Assembly: GCF_018614875.1 (NCBI RefSeq)
Contig: NZ_JAGGNW010000024.1
Location: 1-59,929, forward strand
DNA length: 59,929 nt
From: Variovorax paradoxus
GTDB lineage: Bacteria > Pseudomonadota > Gammaproteobacteria > Burkholderiales > Burkholderiaceae_C
Direction: 5' to 3'
Shown: one piece after another, positions 26,629 through 38,034 of the stretch
How the letters are laid out: each line of letters opens with the position of its first letter
Position numbering within the stretch: position 1 is the first letter of the stretch
Notes under the pieces: model-generated
What the model was told of the DNA's origin: nothing
The model's database searches: none
What the model saw: only the letters and a program-made list of their open reading frames with translations
Position numbers and translations under genes: made by a program

Positions 26629-27223
26629 GGGCGGACTCCAGTTGCAAGAGCAATGCGCGAAGCTCGCGCAAGGGAAGCACGTGATCGGGGGAATGGCGCG
26701 CGATGGCGGCTCGGGGCATGGTGGAAATATAGGCTTCGTTCGGGTCCTGAACGGCGGTGATGCCGCCGGCCAGGTGAATGTGGCAGAGGCCTTCGGCGCC
26801 GTCGTCGTTCGCGCCCGTGAGCAGGAACCCGGCCAGTGCAGGGCCGTAGGCATCGGCGGCGGAGGCCATCAGCACATCGATCGACGGCCGCGAAAAGTGC
26901 ACGGGCGGCTCGCAGCTGAGGGAAAAACGCCGATCGCGCTCGATCGACAGGTGATAGCCGGGCGGCGCGAAATACAGGCTGTCGGGCGCGAGCGGCATCT
27001 TGTCGGCGGCCTCGCGCACCGGAATGCGCAGCCGCTCGGCAAAGATCTCGGCCAGGTGGCTTTCGTGCGTTTCCGGCAGGTGCAGCACCACCACCACGGG
27101 CAGGTGCCACGGCGGCGCAATGCCTTGCAGCAGCACCAGCAGCGCTTCGATGCCGCCCGCCGACGCGCCCACCACAATGGCTTCGACGCGCCTGCCCGGG
27201 GATTGGCGAGCATCCGGTTTCAT
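26618..27223 (-). CDS. CheB-type methylesterase catalytic domain protein
   Basis: A 201-residue stand-alone CheB methylesterase/deamidase domain, without the usual receiver. Catalytic residues are Ser21 (GASAGG), His48 (VVLHLPETHES) and Asp140 (LTGANDDGAEG). It would demethylate glutamyl methyl esters made by the adjacent CheR. Its start overlaps the CheR stop (ATGA, 27220-27223). No chemoreceptor, CheA or CheW gene is in the cluster, so a non-flagellar target is likely, perhaps one of the kinases. Confidence 0.87.
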   Translation of the reverse strand: MKPDARQSPGRRVEAIVVGASAGGIEALLVLLQGIAPPWHLPVVVVLHLPETHESHLAEIFAERLRIPVREAADKMPLAPDSLYFAPPGYHLSIERDRRFSLSCEPPVHFSRPSIDVLMASAADAYGPALAGFLLTGANDDGAEGLCHIHLAGGITAVQDPNEAYISTMPRAAIARHSPDHVLPLRELRALLLQLESAHAH

Positions 27224-28070
27224 GTGGCTTTGCGGTAGATGCGTTCTGGCTGCGAGTGGGCATCGAAGCGCTCGGAGTAGCTCGAAAAATCGATGCTCTC
27301 CTTTGCGCCCAGCCCCAGAAAGCCGCGGTGGCAAAGCGACTCGTGGAACAGGCCGAGTGCCCGGTCCTGCAGCTCGCGGTTGAAATAGATGAGCACGTTG
27401 CGGCACGACACGAGCTGCGTTTCGGCAAACACGCTGTCGGTGGCCAGGCTGTGGTCGGCAAAGATGACGTCGGCGCACAGCGCGGGGTCGAAGCGCGCCG
27501 CGTCGTAGGCTGCGGTGTAGTAGTCGGAAAAGGAACTCCGGCCGCCGGCGCGCTGGTAGTTGGCCGTGTAGCCGCGGATCGATTCGATCGGGAAGATGCC
27601 TTGCCGCGCCTTCTCGAGCGAGGCCGGGTTGATGTCGGTGGCGTAGATCTGCGTGCGGGCGAGCAGGCCCTCTTCGCGCAGCAGGATGGCGAGCGAAAAA
27701 ACTTCCTCGCCGGTGCTGCAGCCGGCCACCCACACCTTGATGGACGCATAGGTGTGCAGGATCGGCACCACGTGGCGGCGCAGCGCCAGAAAGTAAGCCG
27801 GGTCGCGGAACATCTCGCTCACGGGAATCGTCAGGTATTCGAGCAGCCGGCCGAACAGCAGCGGGTCGCGCAGCACCTTCTCCTGCAATGCCGAAATGCT
27901 CGGGAGGCCGAGCTGCGCCAGCGCGTGCAGCACGCGGCGCTTCTGCGAGGCCAGCGTGTAGTCGCGGAAGTCGTAGCTGTACCTGAGGTAGATCGCTTCC
28001 ATCAACAGCCGCAGCTCGATCTCCGTGTTGCTCAACGGAGATGTCAGGGGCAGGGGGGCGGCATTGCGGT

Positions 28071-28074
<4 letters not shown>
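27220..28074 (-). CDS. CheR-type protein-glutamate methyltransferase
   Basis: A 284-residue CheR family protein with an N-terminal helical domain and a C-terminal SAM-binding fold (VWVAGCSTGEEVFSLAI; YATDINPASLEKARQGIF; VSCRNVLIYFN). The start is GTG 28074, overlapping the hybrid-kinase stop (GTGA); the stop overlaps the CheB start. The order kinase-cheR-cheB-kinase indicates one co-translated signalling system in which methylation may tune kinase activity. No pentapeptide-tethering domain is seen. Confidence 0.87.
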
Positions 28075-31565
<3,491 letters not shown>

Positions 31566-31707
31566 TCGAACAGGATTTGTAAGCAAAACTTTTGAAGTTT
31601 TGCCGAATTCAGCGGCGCCGGGTGTCGGAGAAGGCCCCGATACCGGGTTTTGCCTGCCTCGGGCGGGCTGCCGCATCGTTTCGCGCGGCAGGGATGGCCT
31701 CGGTATA

Positions 31708-31723
31708 CTGGTGTTTTATACAG
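31708..31723. promoter_or_regulatory. LexA (SOS) box
   Basis: CTGGTGTTTTATACAG fits CTG-N10-CAG, and the flanks (TA before, CA after) extend the match to the enterobacterial SOS consensus to 14 of 20 positions. It ends 8 bases before the GTG start of the DinG-like helicase, an ideal place for repression. It is 142 bases from the divergent kinase start. Confidence 0.7.
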
Positions 31724-31731
31724 CATCAACC

Positions 31732-34071
31732 GTGACCACGGATCTTTCCACCACGCCGCCGGAACGGGCGCCTGATGCGCGCACCGTCTCGGTCAAGGCC
31801 TTGTGCGCCTTCGGTGCCAAGGCCGGCGACCTCGACCTGCGCTTCGTGCCCGCGCCCAGCGCGCTCGAAGGCATGGCCGGCCACGCGCTCGTGCAAGGCC
31901 GCCGCGGCGACAGCTACCAGAGCGAGGTGCCGCTGGTCTCGCAATGCGGCGCGCTCCAGGTGCGCGGCCGTGCCGACGGGCACGACCCGCGCGAACCCCG
32001 CGTGGAGGAGATCAAGACCTTCCGCGGCGACTTCGATGCCATCCGCGGCAACCACCGGGCGCTGCACTGGGCGCAGGCACGCTGCTACGGCTGGATGCTG
32101 TGCGAGATGCACGGCTACGAGCAGATCACGGTGGCGCTGGTGTACCTCGATCTCGGCAGCGGCGAGGAAACCGTGCTGGAAGAGCCGCACACCCGGGCCG
32201 CGCTGCAGGCGCATTTCGAGCTTTTGTGCGCGCGCTACAGCGCCTGGGCGCAAAGCGAAGCCGCGCACCACGCCGCGCTCGGCCATGCGCTCGGCCGGCT
32301 CGAATTTCCGCACGGCTCGTTCCGGGCCGGCCAGCGGGAACTGGCCGAGGCCGTCTACCGCGTCGCCGTGAACGGACGCTGCCTGATGACGCAAGCGCCC
32401 ACCGGAATCGGCAAGACGCTGGCCACCATCTTTCCGCTGCTGAAGGCCCGGGCCGCGCAAAGGATCGACAAGATCTTCTTTCTCACCGCCAAGACCTCCG
32501 GCCGCGCCGTGGCGCTGGACGCCTTTCGCGTGCTGGGCGAGGGATGCGCGCAGGTGCGGGTGCTCGAGCTCACTGCGCGCGAGAAGGTCTGCGAGTATCC
32601 CGACCGGGCCTGCAACGGCGATGCCTGCCCGCTCGCCAAGGGCTTCTACGACCGCCTGCCCGCCGCGCGCGAGGAGGCCGCGCAAGCCGCCAGGCTCGAC
32701 CGGCACGCGCTGCGCGAGATTGCGCTGGCGCACGCGGTGTGCCCCTATTTCCTCGCGCAGGAAATGGCGCACTGGTGCGACGTGATCGTGGGCGACTACA
32801 ACTACTATTTCGACGGCAGCGCCTTTCTCTACGCCACCATGAAGGACGCCGAATGGCGCGCGGCGGTGCTGGTCGACGAGGCGCACAACCTGCTGGAACG
32901 CGCCCGCGGCATGTACACGGCGCGGCTCGACGGGCTCGCGCTCGAAGAAGCCCACCGCGCGGCGCCTGCCTCGGTGCGCGGCGCGCTCGGGCGGCTGTAC
33001 CGCGAATGGGACACCGTGCAGCAATCGCAAGCCGAGCCCTACGACACCGGCGACGAGGTTCCCGAACGCTTCGCGCGCACCCTGCAGGCCGCCAACACGG
33101 CCATGGGCGAATACTTCGCGGCCACGCCGGACGCGGCGCAGGGCCCGCTGCAGCGCTTCTTCTTCGATGCGCTGCAGTTTGCCCGGCTGGCCGATTGCTT
33201 CGACGACCATTCCGTGTTCGAGCGCACGCTGGGGCCGTCGCAACACCAGCAGCAGCGCAGCCTCGCCATCCGCAACCTGGTGCCGGCTCCGTTTCTCGAA
33301 CCCCGCTTCGCGGACGCCGCATCGGCGACCTGTTTTTCCGGCACCTTGTCGCCCTTCGAGTTCTACCGCGACGCGCTCGGGCTGCCGCCGGAGACGATGC
33401 TGCTCGACGTGGCTTCGCCGTTTCGCAGCCAGCAGCTGCGCGTGGAAGTGGCCATGAACGTGTCGACCCGGTTCCGCGACCGCGCGGGATCGCTCTTACG
33501 CGTGGCCGAGATCATCGGGGCCCAGTTCGAGCGCATGCCGGGCAATTACCTCGCGTTCTTCAGCAGCTTCGACTACCTCGAAAAGGCCTGCGCGGCCTTC
33601 CTGGCCAGGCACCCCGGCGTGCCGGTGTGGGCCCAGACGCGCGGCATGGCCGAGGCCGAACGCAATGGCTTTCTGGCGCGCTTCGAGGAGGGCGGCCGCG
33701 GCATCGGCTTTGCCGTGCTCGGCGGCGCATTCGGCGAAGGCATCGACCTGCCGGGCAGCCGGTTGATCGGCGCCTTCGTTGCGAGCCTCGGCCTGCCGCA
33801 GCACAACGCGCTGAACGAGATCACGCGCGAGCGCATGCAGGCGCGCTTCGGCAAGGGCTACGAATACACCTACCTCTATCCGGGCCTGCAAAAGGTGGTG
33901 CAGGCGGCCGGCCGCGTCATTCGCACCGAGCGGGACAGCGGCGTGCTGCACCTGCTGGACGACCGCTTCGCGCGCGCCGAGATCCGGCAGCTGCTGCCGC
34001 CGTGGTGGGAACTGCGCCTGGGCGGCCCCGCGCATGCCGGTGAAGGCGAGGGCCTCGATGCGGTCCGCTAG
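31732..34071 (+). CDS. DinG-family helicase with N-terminal PD-(D/E)XK nuclease domain
   Basis: A 779-residue fusion. Residues 1-180 form a RecB-like PD-(D/E)XK nuclease with the core D82 (GRAD), E93-x-K95 (VEEIK) and Q115-x3-Y119. Residues 195-770 are an XPD/DinG superfamily 2 helicase: Walker A APTGIGKT (222-229), four Fe-S cysteines 287, 294, 299 and 337, and a DEAH box (382-385). The late motif QAAGRVIRTERDSG is present. Such enzymes unwind damaged DNA or R-loops in the 5'-3' direction. GTG 31732 lies just after a LexA box. The downstream AlkB gene overlaps its end, so the two are co-expressed. Nuclease activity is predicted from motifs only. Confidence 0.88.
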   Translation: MTTDLSTTPPERAPDARTVSVKALCAFGAKAGDLDLRFVPAPSALEGMAGHALVQGRRGDSYQSEVPLVSQCGALQVRGRADGHDPREPRVEEIKTFRGDFDAIRGNHRALHWAQARCYGWMLCEMHGYEQITVALVYLDLGSGEETVLEEPHTRAALQAHFELLCARYSAWAQSEAAHHAALGHALGRLEFPHGSFRAGQRELAEAVYRVAVNGRCLMTQAPTGIGKTLATIFPLLKARAAQRIDKIFFLTAKTSGRAVALDAFRVLGEGCAQVRVLELTAREKVCEYPDRACNGDACPLAKGFYDRLPAAREEAAQAARLDRHALREIALAHAVCPYFLAQEMAHWCDVIVGDYNYYFDGSAFLYATMKDAEWRAAVLVDEAHNLLERARGMYTARLDGLALEEAHRAAPASVRGALGRLYREWDTVQQSQAEPYDTGDEVPERFARTLQAANTAMGEYFAATPDAAQGPLQRFFFDALQFARLADCFDDHSVFERTLGPSQHQQQRSLAIRNLVPAPFLEPRFADAASATCFSGTLSPFEFYRDALGLPPETMLLDVASPFRSQQLRVEVAMNVSTRFRDRAGSLLRVAEIIGAQFERMPGNYLAFFSSFDYLEKACAAFLARHPGVPVWAQTRGMAEAERNGFLARFEEGGRGIGFAVLGGAFGEGIDLPGSRLIGAFVASLGLPQHNALNEITRERMQARFGKGYEYTYLYPGLQKVVQAAGRVIRTERDSGVLHLLDDRFARAEIRQLLPPWWELRLGGPAHAGEGEGLDAVR

Positions 34072-34666
34072 CCGCGTCCAGCTTGCCGACGAACCCGACC
34101 TGTTCGGCGAGGCGCCCGCGGCCGCCATCGAGGGCCTGCGCTACGAGCGCGAATTTCTCACGCGCACCGAGGAAGACGAGCTGCTGCGCCTCGTGCAGGG
34201 CTTCGAGCTGCGGGAGATGCGCTACAAGGAATACACCGCGCGCCGCCGCGGCATCAGCTTTGGCAGCAGCTACGACTTCGACAACCATCGGCTGCGGCCG
34301 GGTGCGCCGGTGCCGCAGGCGCTGCATCCGCTGCGCGCGAGGGTGGCCGCATGGATGGGCGTGGCGCCCGAAGACTTCGTCCACGTGCTGCTGTCCGAAT
34401 ACAGGCCCGGCACGCCGCTCGGCTGGCACCGCGACGTGCCGGACTTCGAGGACATCGTGGGCGTTTCGCTGCGCGGCGACGCGGTGCTGCAGCTGCGGCC
34501 GTATCCGCCGGCCAGTGCCACCGCACCCGCCAGCCTGCAGCTGCTGATCGAGCCGCGCTCCATCTACATGCTGCGCGGCGAAGCGCGCTGGGCGTGGCAG
34601 CACAGCATTGCGCCGACCGAGGCGCTGCGCTACTCCATCACCATGCGCACGCGGCGGCGCGCATGA
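34058..34666 (+). CDS. alkB: AlkB-like 2-oxoglutarate/Fe(II) dioxygenase
   Basis: A 202-residue AlkB homologue that removes alkyl lesions from nucleic acid bases by oxidative demethylation. Iron ligands are the H-x-D in GWHRDVPDFE and the distal His in WAWQHSIAP; the 2-oxoglutarate Arg is in RYSITMRTRR. ATG 34058 is preferred for the AAGGCGAGGG just upstream; ATG 34034 would add 8 residues. It overlaps the helicase gene and so probably shares its LexA-controlled promoter. The 3' end overlaps the convergent udgX gene by 37 bases. Confidence 0.87.
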   Translation: MRSASRVQLADEPDLFGEAPAAAIEGLRYEREFLTRTEEDELLRLVQGFELREMRYKEYTARRRGISFGSSYDFDNHRLRPGAPVPQALHPLRARVAAWMGVAPEDFVHVLLSEYRPGTPLGWHRDVPDFEDIVGVSLRGDAVLQLRPYPPASATAPASLQLLIEPRSIYMLRGEARWAWQHSIAPTEALRYSITMRTRRRA

Positions 34667-35376
34667 ATTGCGGCGGGCCGCAGCACGGGCTTTTTCGTGG
34701 CAGGGCGTTTCTCGGCAGGGCGTTTGGCCGCCGCGTTTTTCATCAGGTCCGAAGCCACGGCCAGGTCCTTGAGCCAGGCTTCCCAGGCGGCTTCGCGCTG
34801 CAACGGATCGCCGCGCAGCAGGGCCGAGGGATGCAGCGTGACCAGCACGCGGCGGCCGGTCGCGGCCTCTTCGAGCCACCGGCCGCGCTCCTTCATCACC
34901 GCGACGGGGCGGCCGAGCAGGGCGCGCGCGGCCGTGGCACCGAGCGCAACGTAGGCGCGCGGCTGCACCAGTTCCATCTCGCTTTCGAGCCAGTGGTGGC
35001 AGGCTTCGGCCTCGCGCTGGCCCGGCGTCTTGTGGATGCGGCGCTTGCCGCGCAGTTCGTACTTGAAATGCTTCACCGCGTTGGTCACGTAGAGCTTCTC
35101 GCGTGACCAGCCGAGTTCGGCCACGGCGCGGTCGAGCAGCTTCCCGGCCGGGCCGACGAAAGGGCGGCCCTCCAGGTCTTCCTTGTCGCCCGGCTGCTCG
35201 CCCACCACCATCAGCACCGCGCCGACCGGGCCTTCGCCGAACGCGGACTGGGTGGCATGCGCCCCCAGCGGGCATTCGCGGCAGGCGTCGGTCGCCACGC
35301 TGAGCGCCTTCAGGGCGGCAGTGGCCTCGTTGCGATGGGACACGTCGAATCCCGTGGGCCGGGCGGCCACCGTCAA
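34630..35376 (-). CDS. udgX: UdgX-type uracil-DNA glycosylase
   Basis: A 248-residue type-4-like UDG. Motif A GEQPGDKED (59-67), the UdgX-specific insertion KRRIH (111-115) and motif B HPSALLR (182-188) are all present. In the mycobacterial enzyme the His of KRRIH forms a covalent bond to DNA after uracil release. Fe-S ligands include Cys32, Cys35 and Cys126; the fourth Cys of ordinary type-4 UDG is replaced in VKHFK, so a His may substitute. The C-terminal 35 residues are a Lys/Arg/Ala/Pro-rich tail, perhaps DNA binding. The start is TTG 35376, overlapping the preceding small gene (TTGA); GTG 35370 is an alternative. Confidence 0.9.
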   Translation of the reverse strand: MTVAARPTGFDVSHRNEATAALKALSVATDACRECPLGAHATQSAFGEGPVGAVLMVVGEQPGDKEDLEGRPFVGPAGKLLDRAVAELGWSREKLYVTNAVKHFKYELRGKRRIHKTPGQREAEACHHWLESEMELVQPRAYVALGATAARALLGRPVAVMKERGRWLEEAATGRRVLVTLHPSALLRGDPLQREAAWEAWLKDLAVASDLMKNAAAKRPAEKRPATKKPVLRPAAIHARRRVRMVME

Positions 35377-35567
35377 TGCGAGGAGCCGGCGCCGCCCCGC
35401 CGGGACTGGCTCTGGTTGCTGCCGCCGACGTGGCCTTCCCGGTCATGGCGGCTCTCGACGGTCCGGCGTGGCTCGTTGCGGGGTGTCGGGCTCTGGTGGC
35501 CCGCCTTGTTGTGCTGGGGAGGCAACGAACCGCGATCGTCGGGCGTGTTGGGGTTCGTCTTGGACAT
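35373..35567 (-). CDS. Small hydrophilic protein coupled to udgX
   Basis: A 64-residue, highly polar, probably disordered protein rich in Ser, Arg, Asn, Gly and His (for example PPQHNKAGHQSPTPRNEPRR and GGSNQSQSRRGG). GAAGGAG sits at good spacing before the ATG (35567), and the stop overlaps the udgX start as TTGA. Both signs argue it is translated and co-produced with UdgX. I recognise no family. A nucleic-acid-associated or stress role would be a guess from composition only. Confidence 0.65.
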   Translation of the reverse strand: MSKTNPNTPDDRGSLPPQHNKAGHQSPTPRNEPRRTVESRHDREGHVGGSNQSQSRRGGAGSSH

Positions 35568-35592
35568 GGGCTGCTCCTTCGAAAGAATGGAT

Positions 35593-35632
35593 GGACATTT
35601 ATTTGTCCGCGCAGCGCACACCCGCCGGTGTG
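35593..35632. repeat. Two adjacent inverted repeats upstream of the udgX unit
   Basis: GGACA-TTTATT-TGTCC (35593-35608) and CACACC-CGCC-GGTGTG (35617-35632) both have perfect arms. They lie in the 111-base gap between the small udgX-linked gene and the aldo/keto reductase stop, where the udgX promoter should be. The first may be an operator; the second a reductase terminator, though no T tract follows. Confidence 0.4.
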
Positions 35633-35678
35633 GGAATAGGCCCACGACGAGCGTCGTCCAAGCCGGCCAACGACCGAT

Positions 35679-36728
35679 TCAACCGCGCACCGACGATTCG
35701 GCCAGCCGCCGGGCGCGGTTGCCGCCCTGGCGTTCCAGCATCCAGCCCGGGTACTCGGACGGCAGCGCGCTGACCTTGCCGAGCGCGGCCAGTTCCTCGG
35801 CATCGAGCCGGATGGCCGTGGCGGCGATGTTGTCGTCCAGCTGCCCGACGCGCTTGGCGCCGACGATCACGCTGGTCACCACCTGCTGGTGCAGCAGCCA
35901 CGCAAGCGCGATCTGCGCCACGGACACCTGGCGCGCTTCGGCCAGCTGGCGCATCGCGTCGATGCAGTCGTAGGCGCGCTCGACGTTCACCGGCGGAAAG
36001 TCGAAGCTGGTGCGACGGCTGCCTTGTTCGGCTTCGGTGCCACGGCCGTATTTGCCGCTCAGCAGGCCACCCGCCAGCGGGCTCCAGACCATCAGCCCGA
36101 GGCTTTCGCTCTGCAGCATGGGCGCCAGTTCGCGTTCCAGGTCGCGGCCAGCGATGGTGTAGTAGGCCTGCAGCGATTCGAAGCGCGCGAGCCCCTGCCG
36201 TTCGGCGATGCCCAGCGCCTTCATGATCTGCCACGCCGCCCAGTTCGAAACGCCCACGTAGCGCACATGGCCTTGCTGCACCAGGTTGTCCAGCGCGCGC
36301 ACGGTTTCCTCGATGGGCGTGACGGGGTCGAAGCCGTGGATCTGATACAGGTCGATGTGGTCCAGCTGCAGGCGCTTCAGGCTGGCCTTCACGCCGTCCA
36401 TGATGTGGTAGCGCGAGGCGCCGGCCGCATTGGCGCTCTTGCCGGTTTCACCGAAGACCTTGGTGGCGACCACGACGTTCTCGCGCGGCACCTTGAGGTT
36501 CTTCAGCGCCTGGCCGGTGATGGTTTCCGACAGGCCCTCGGAGTACACGTCGGCGGTGTCGATGAAGTTGATGCCGGCGTCGAGCGCGCGGCCCACCAGG
36601 CTTTCCGCCTCCGACTGCTGGAGGTTGCCGATCTGGCCCCAGATGCCGCTGGAGCCGCCGAAGGTCATGGTGCCGAGGCAGAGTTCGGAAACGAACAGGC
36701 CGGTGCGGCCGAATTTGCGGTACTGCAT
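35679..36728 (-). CDS. Aldo/keto reductase
   Basis: A 349-residue NADPH-dependent aldo/keto reductase with a TIM barrel. The tetrad is visible as Asp and Tyr in FIDTADVYSEG, Lys in VVATKVFG and His in LYQIHGFD. The cofactor loop is near SVIVGAKRVGQLDDN. Length and motifs fit the YhdN/Tas-like group that reduces aldehydes and ketones. It is divergent from an AraC regulator of the YqhC type, which in E. coli activates aldehyde reductases including an AKR, so aldehyde detoxification is a fair inference. Confidence 0.87.
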   Translation of the reverse strand: MQYRKFGRTGLFVSELCLGTMTFGGSSGIWGQIGNLQQSEAESLVGRALDAGINFIDTADVYSEGLSETITGQALKNLKVPRENVVVATKVFGETGKSANAAGASRYHIMDGVKASLKRLQLDHIDLYQIHGFDPVTPIEETVRALDNLVQQGHVRYVGVSNWAAWQIMKALGIAERQGLARFESLQAYYTIAGRDLERELAPMLQSESLGLMVWSPLAGGLLSGKYGRGTEAEQGSRRTSFDFPPVNVERAYDCIDAMRQLAEARQVSVAQIALAWLLHQQVVTSVIVGAKRVGQLDDNIAATAIRLDAEELAALGKVSALPSEYPGWMLERQGGNRARRLAESSVRG

Positions 36729-36757
36729 GAGAGGTGTCCTTTGCGTTGGTGTCCGGA

Positions 36758-36809
36758 AAAGTATCCGGCCGCGGCAGGCGGCGCGGCGCGTGCGTTCCTG
36801 CAAAGTATC
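36758..36809. promoter_or_regulatory. Direct-repeat operator candidate (AAAGTATC x2)
   Basis: AAAGTATC occurs at 36758-36765 and 36802-36809, starts 44 bases apart (about four turns), with similar flanks (CCGGCC and TGCC). AraC-family activators often use direct repeats. The sites lie in the divergent spacer between the reductase and araC-type genes. Confidence 0.4.
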
Positions 36810-36930
36810 TGCCTGATTCTCCAGACCTCTGGCGCGGCCGGTGCAGAGTGGACGGTGCGGCGCTAAGCTTCGGGCACCCGATCCTCCGCGGTGCCTGCCA
36901 CCGTGGCTCCCTCCGTGACAAGGCTGGAAC

Positions 36931-37920
36931 ATGTCCGACAAAACATCCGAAACCACCGCCATCGCCGCGCCGATGCCACTGGAACCCGAACTCGACGAGG
37001 CCAGGAAGGAACTGGTCGACCTGATCAACCGCATCACGCGCGGGCAGGACGGCAGCATCGAAACGGCGGTGCCCGGCCTGTCCGTGCATTGCATCAGCAA
37101 GCCCGACGGCCCCAAGCACGCCTTCGCAACCCCGGCGCTCGGGCTGATCGCGCAGGGCTCCAAGCGGATCATCGTGGGCGACGACATCTATGTGTACGAC
37201 CCGATGCACTACCTGGTGACCTCGGTCGACCTGCCGGTGTGCGGCCAGGTGCGCCTGACGAGCGAGAACGAACCCTACTTGGGCGTGCGGCTGGAGCTGG
37301 CGATCGACGAGATCGGCAAGCTCATCGGCGACGAGAAGCTGCCCGCCAAGGCCAATGCGCCCGCCTCGCGCGGCATGTATGTCAACCGCATCGCCATGCC
37401 GGTGCTGGAGCCGGTGCTGCGGCTGCTGCGGCTGGCCGAAACGCCCGAGGACGTGCCGATCATGGCGCCGCTCATCAAGCGCGAGATCATGTATCGCCTG
37501 CTGGTGAACGGCGAGGGCGCGCGGCTGCGGCAGATCGCGCTGCAGGACAGCCACACCCAGCGCATTGCCAAGGCCATCAGCGCGCTGCGCGTCAACTATG
37601 CGCAGTCGCTTCGCATCGAGGACATGGCGCGCGCGGTGCACATGAGCGTGTCCTCGTTCCACCATCACTTCAAGGCCCTGACGGCCATGAGCCCGCTGCA
37701 GTACCAGAAGCAGCTGCGCCTGCAGGAAGCGCGCCGCCAGATGCTGATGGCCGGCGTCGACGTGGCGAGCGCGGCGCACAGCGTGGGCTATGAAAGCCCG
37801 TCGCAGTTCGCGCGCGAGTACAGCCGCATGTTCGGTGCGCCGCCGCTGCGCGACAAGCGGCGCTGGCTCAGCGAAGCAGAGAACGACGCGCTCGGCGCGT
37901 CGCCGATGCAGGCTGCCTGA
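36931..37920 (+). CDS. AraC-family regulator (YqhC-like)
   Basis: A 329-residue regulator. The N-terminal AraC_N-type domain spans about 45-200 (GLSVHCISKPDGPKHAFATPALGLIAQGSK is characteristic of this group), followed by two helix-turn-helix units at about 222-312 (IEDMARAVHMSVSSFHHHFKA; VASAAHSVGYESPSQFAREYSRMFG). YqhC-type members sense aldehydes and activate reductases. It is divergent from the aldo/keto reductase gene, its probable target. Confidence 0.87.
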   Translation: MSDKTSETTAIAAPMPLEPELDEARKELVDLINRITRGQDGSIETAVPGLSVHCISKPDGPKHAFATPALGLIAQGSKRIIVGDDIYVYDPMHYLVTSVDLPVCGQVRLTSENEPYLGVRLELAIDEIGKLIGDEKLPAKANAPASRGMYVNRIAMPVLEPVLRLLRLAETPEDVPIMAPLIKREIMYRLLVNGEGARLRQIALQDSHTQRIAKAISALRVNYAQSLRIEDMARAVHMSVSSFHHHFKALTAMSPLQYQKQLRLQEARRQMLMAGVDVASAAHSVGYESPSQFAREYSRMFGAPPLRDKRRWLSEAENDALGASPMQAA

Positions 37921-37986
37921 AGGAAGGCCCGCTGCGGGTCAGCGCAGCACGAGCACCGGCGGCGTGGCAGCCGGCCGTTCGCCCCC

Positions 37987-38000
37987 TTGATGCAGATCAA
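37987..38000. promoter_or_regulatory. FNR/Anr box upstream of ccoI
   Basis: TTGATGCAGATCAA is a perfect match to TTGAT-N4-ATCAA. It lies 34 bases before the ccoI ATG and should give activation under low oxygen. Confidence 0.85.
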
Positions 38001-38034
38001 ACGGGCGCGGGGCCTCGGCCGTTAGCCTTGCCCG

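Noticed and set aside
35568..35678. LexA box upstream of the udgX unit
   Set aside because: No CTG-N10-CAG pattern was found in this spacer, so SOS control of udgX is not supported.
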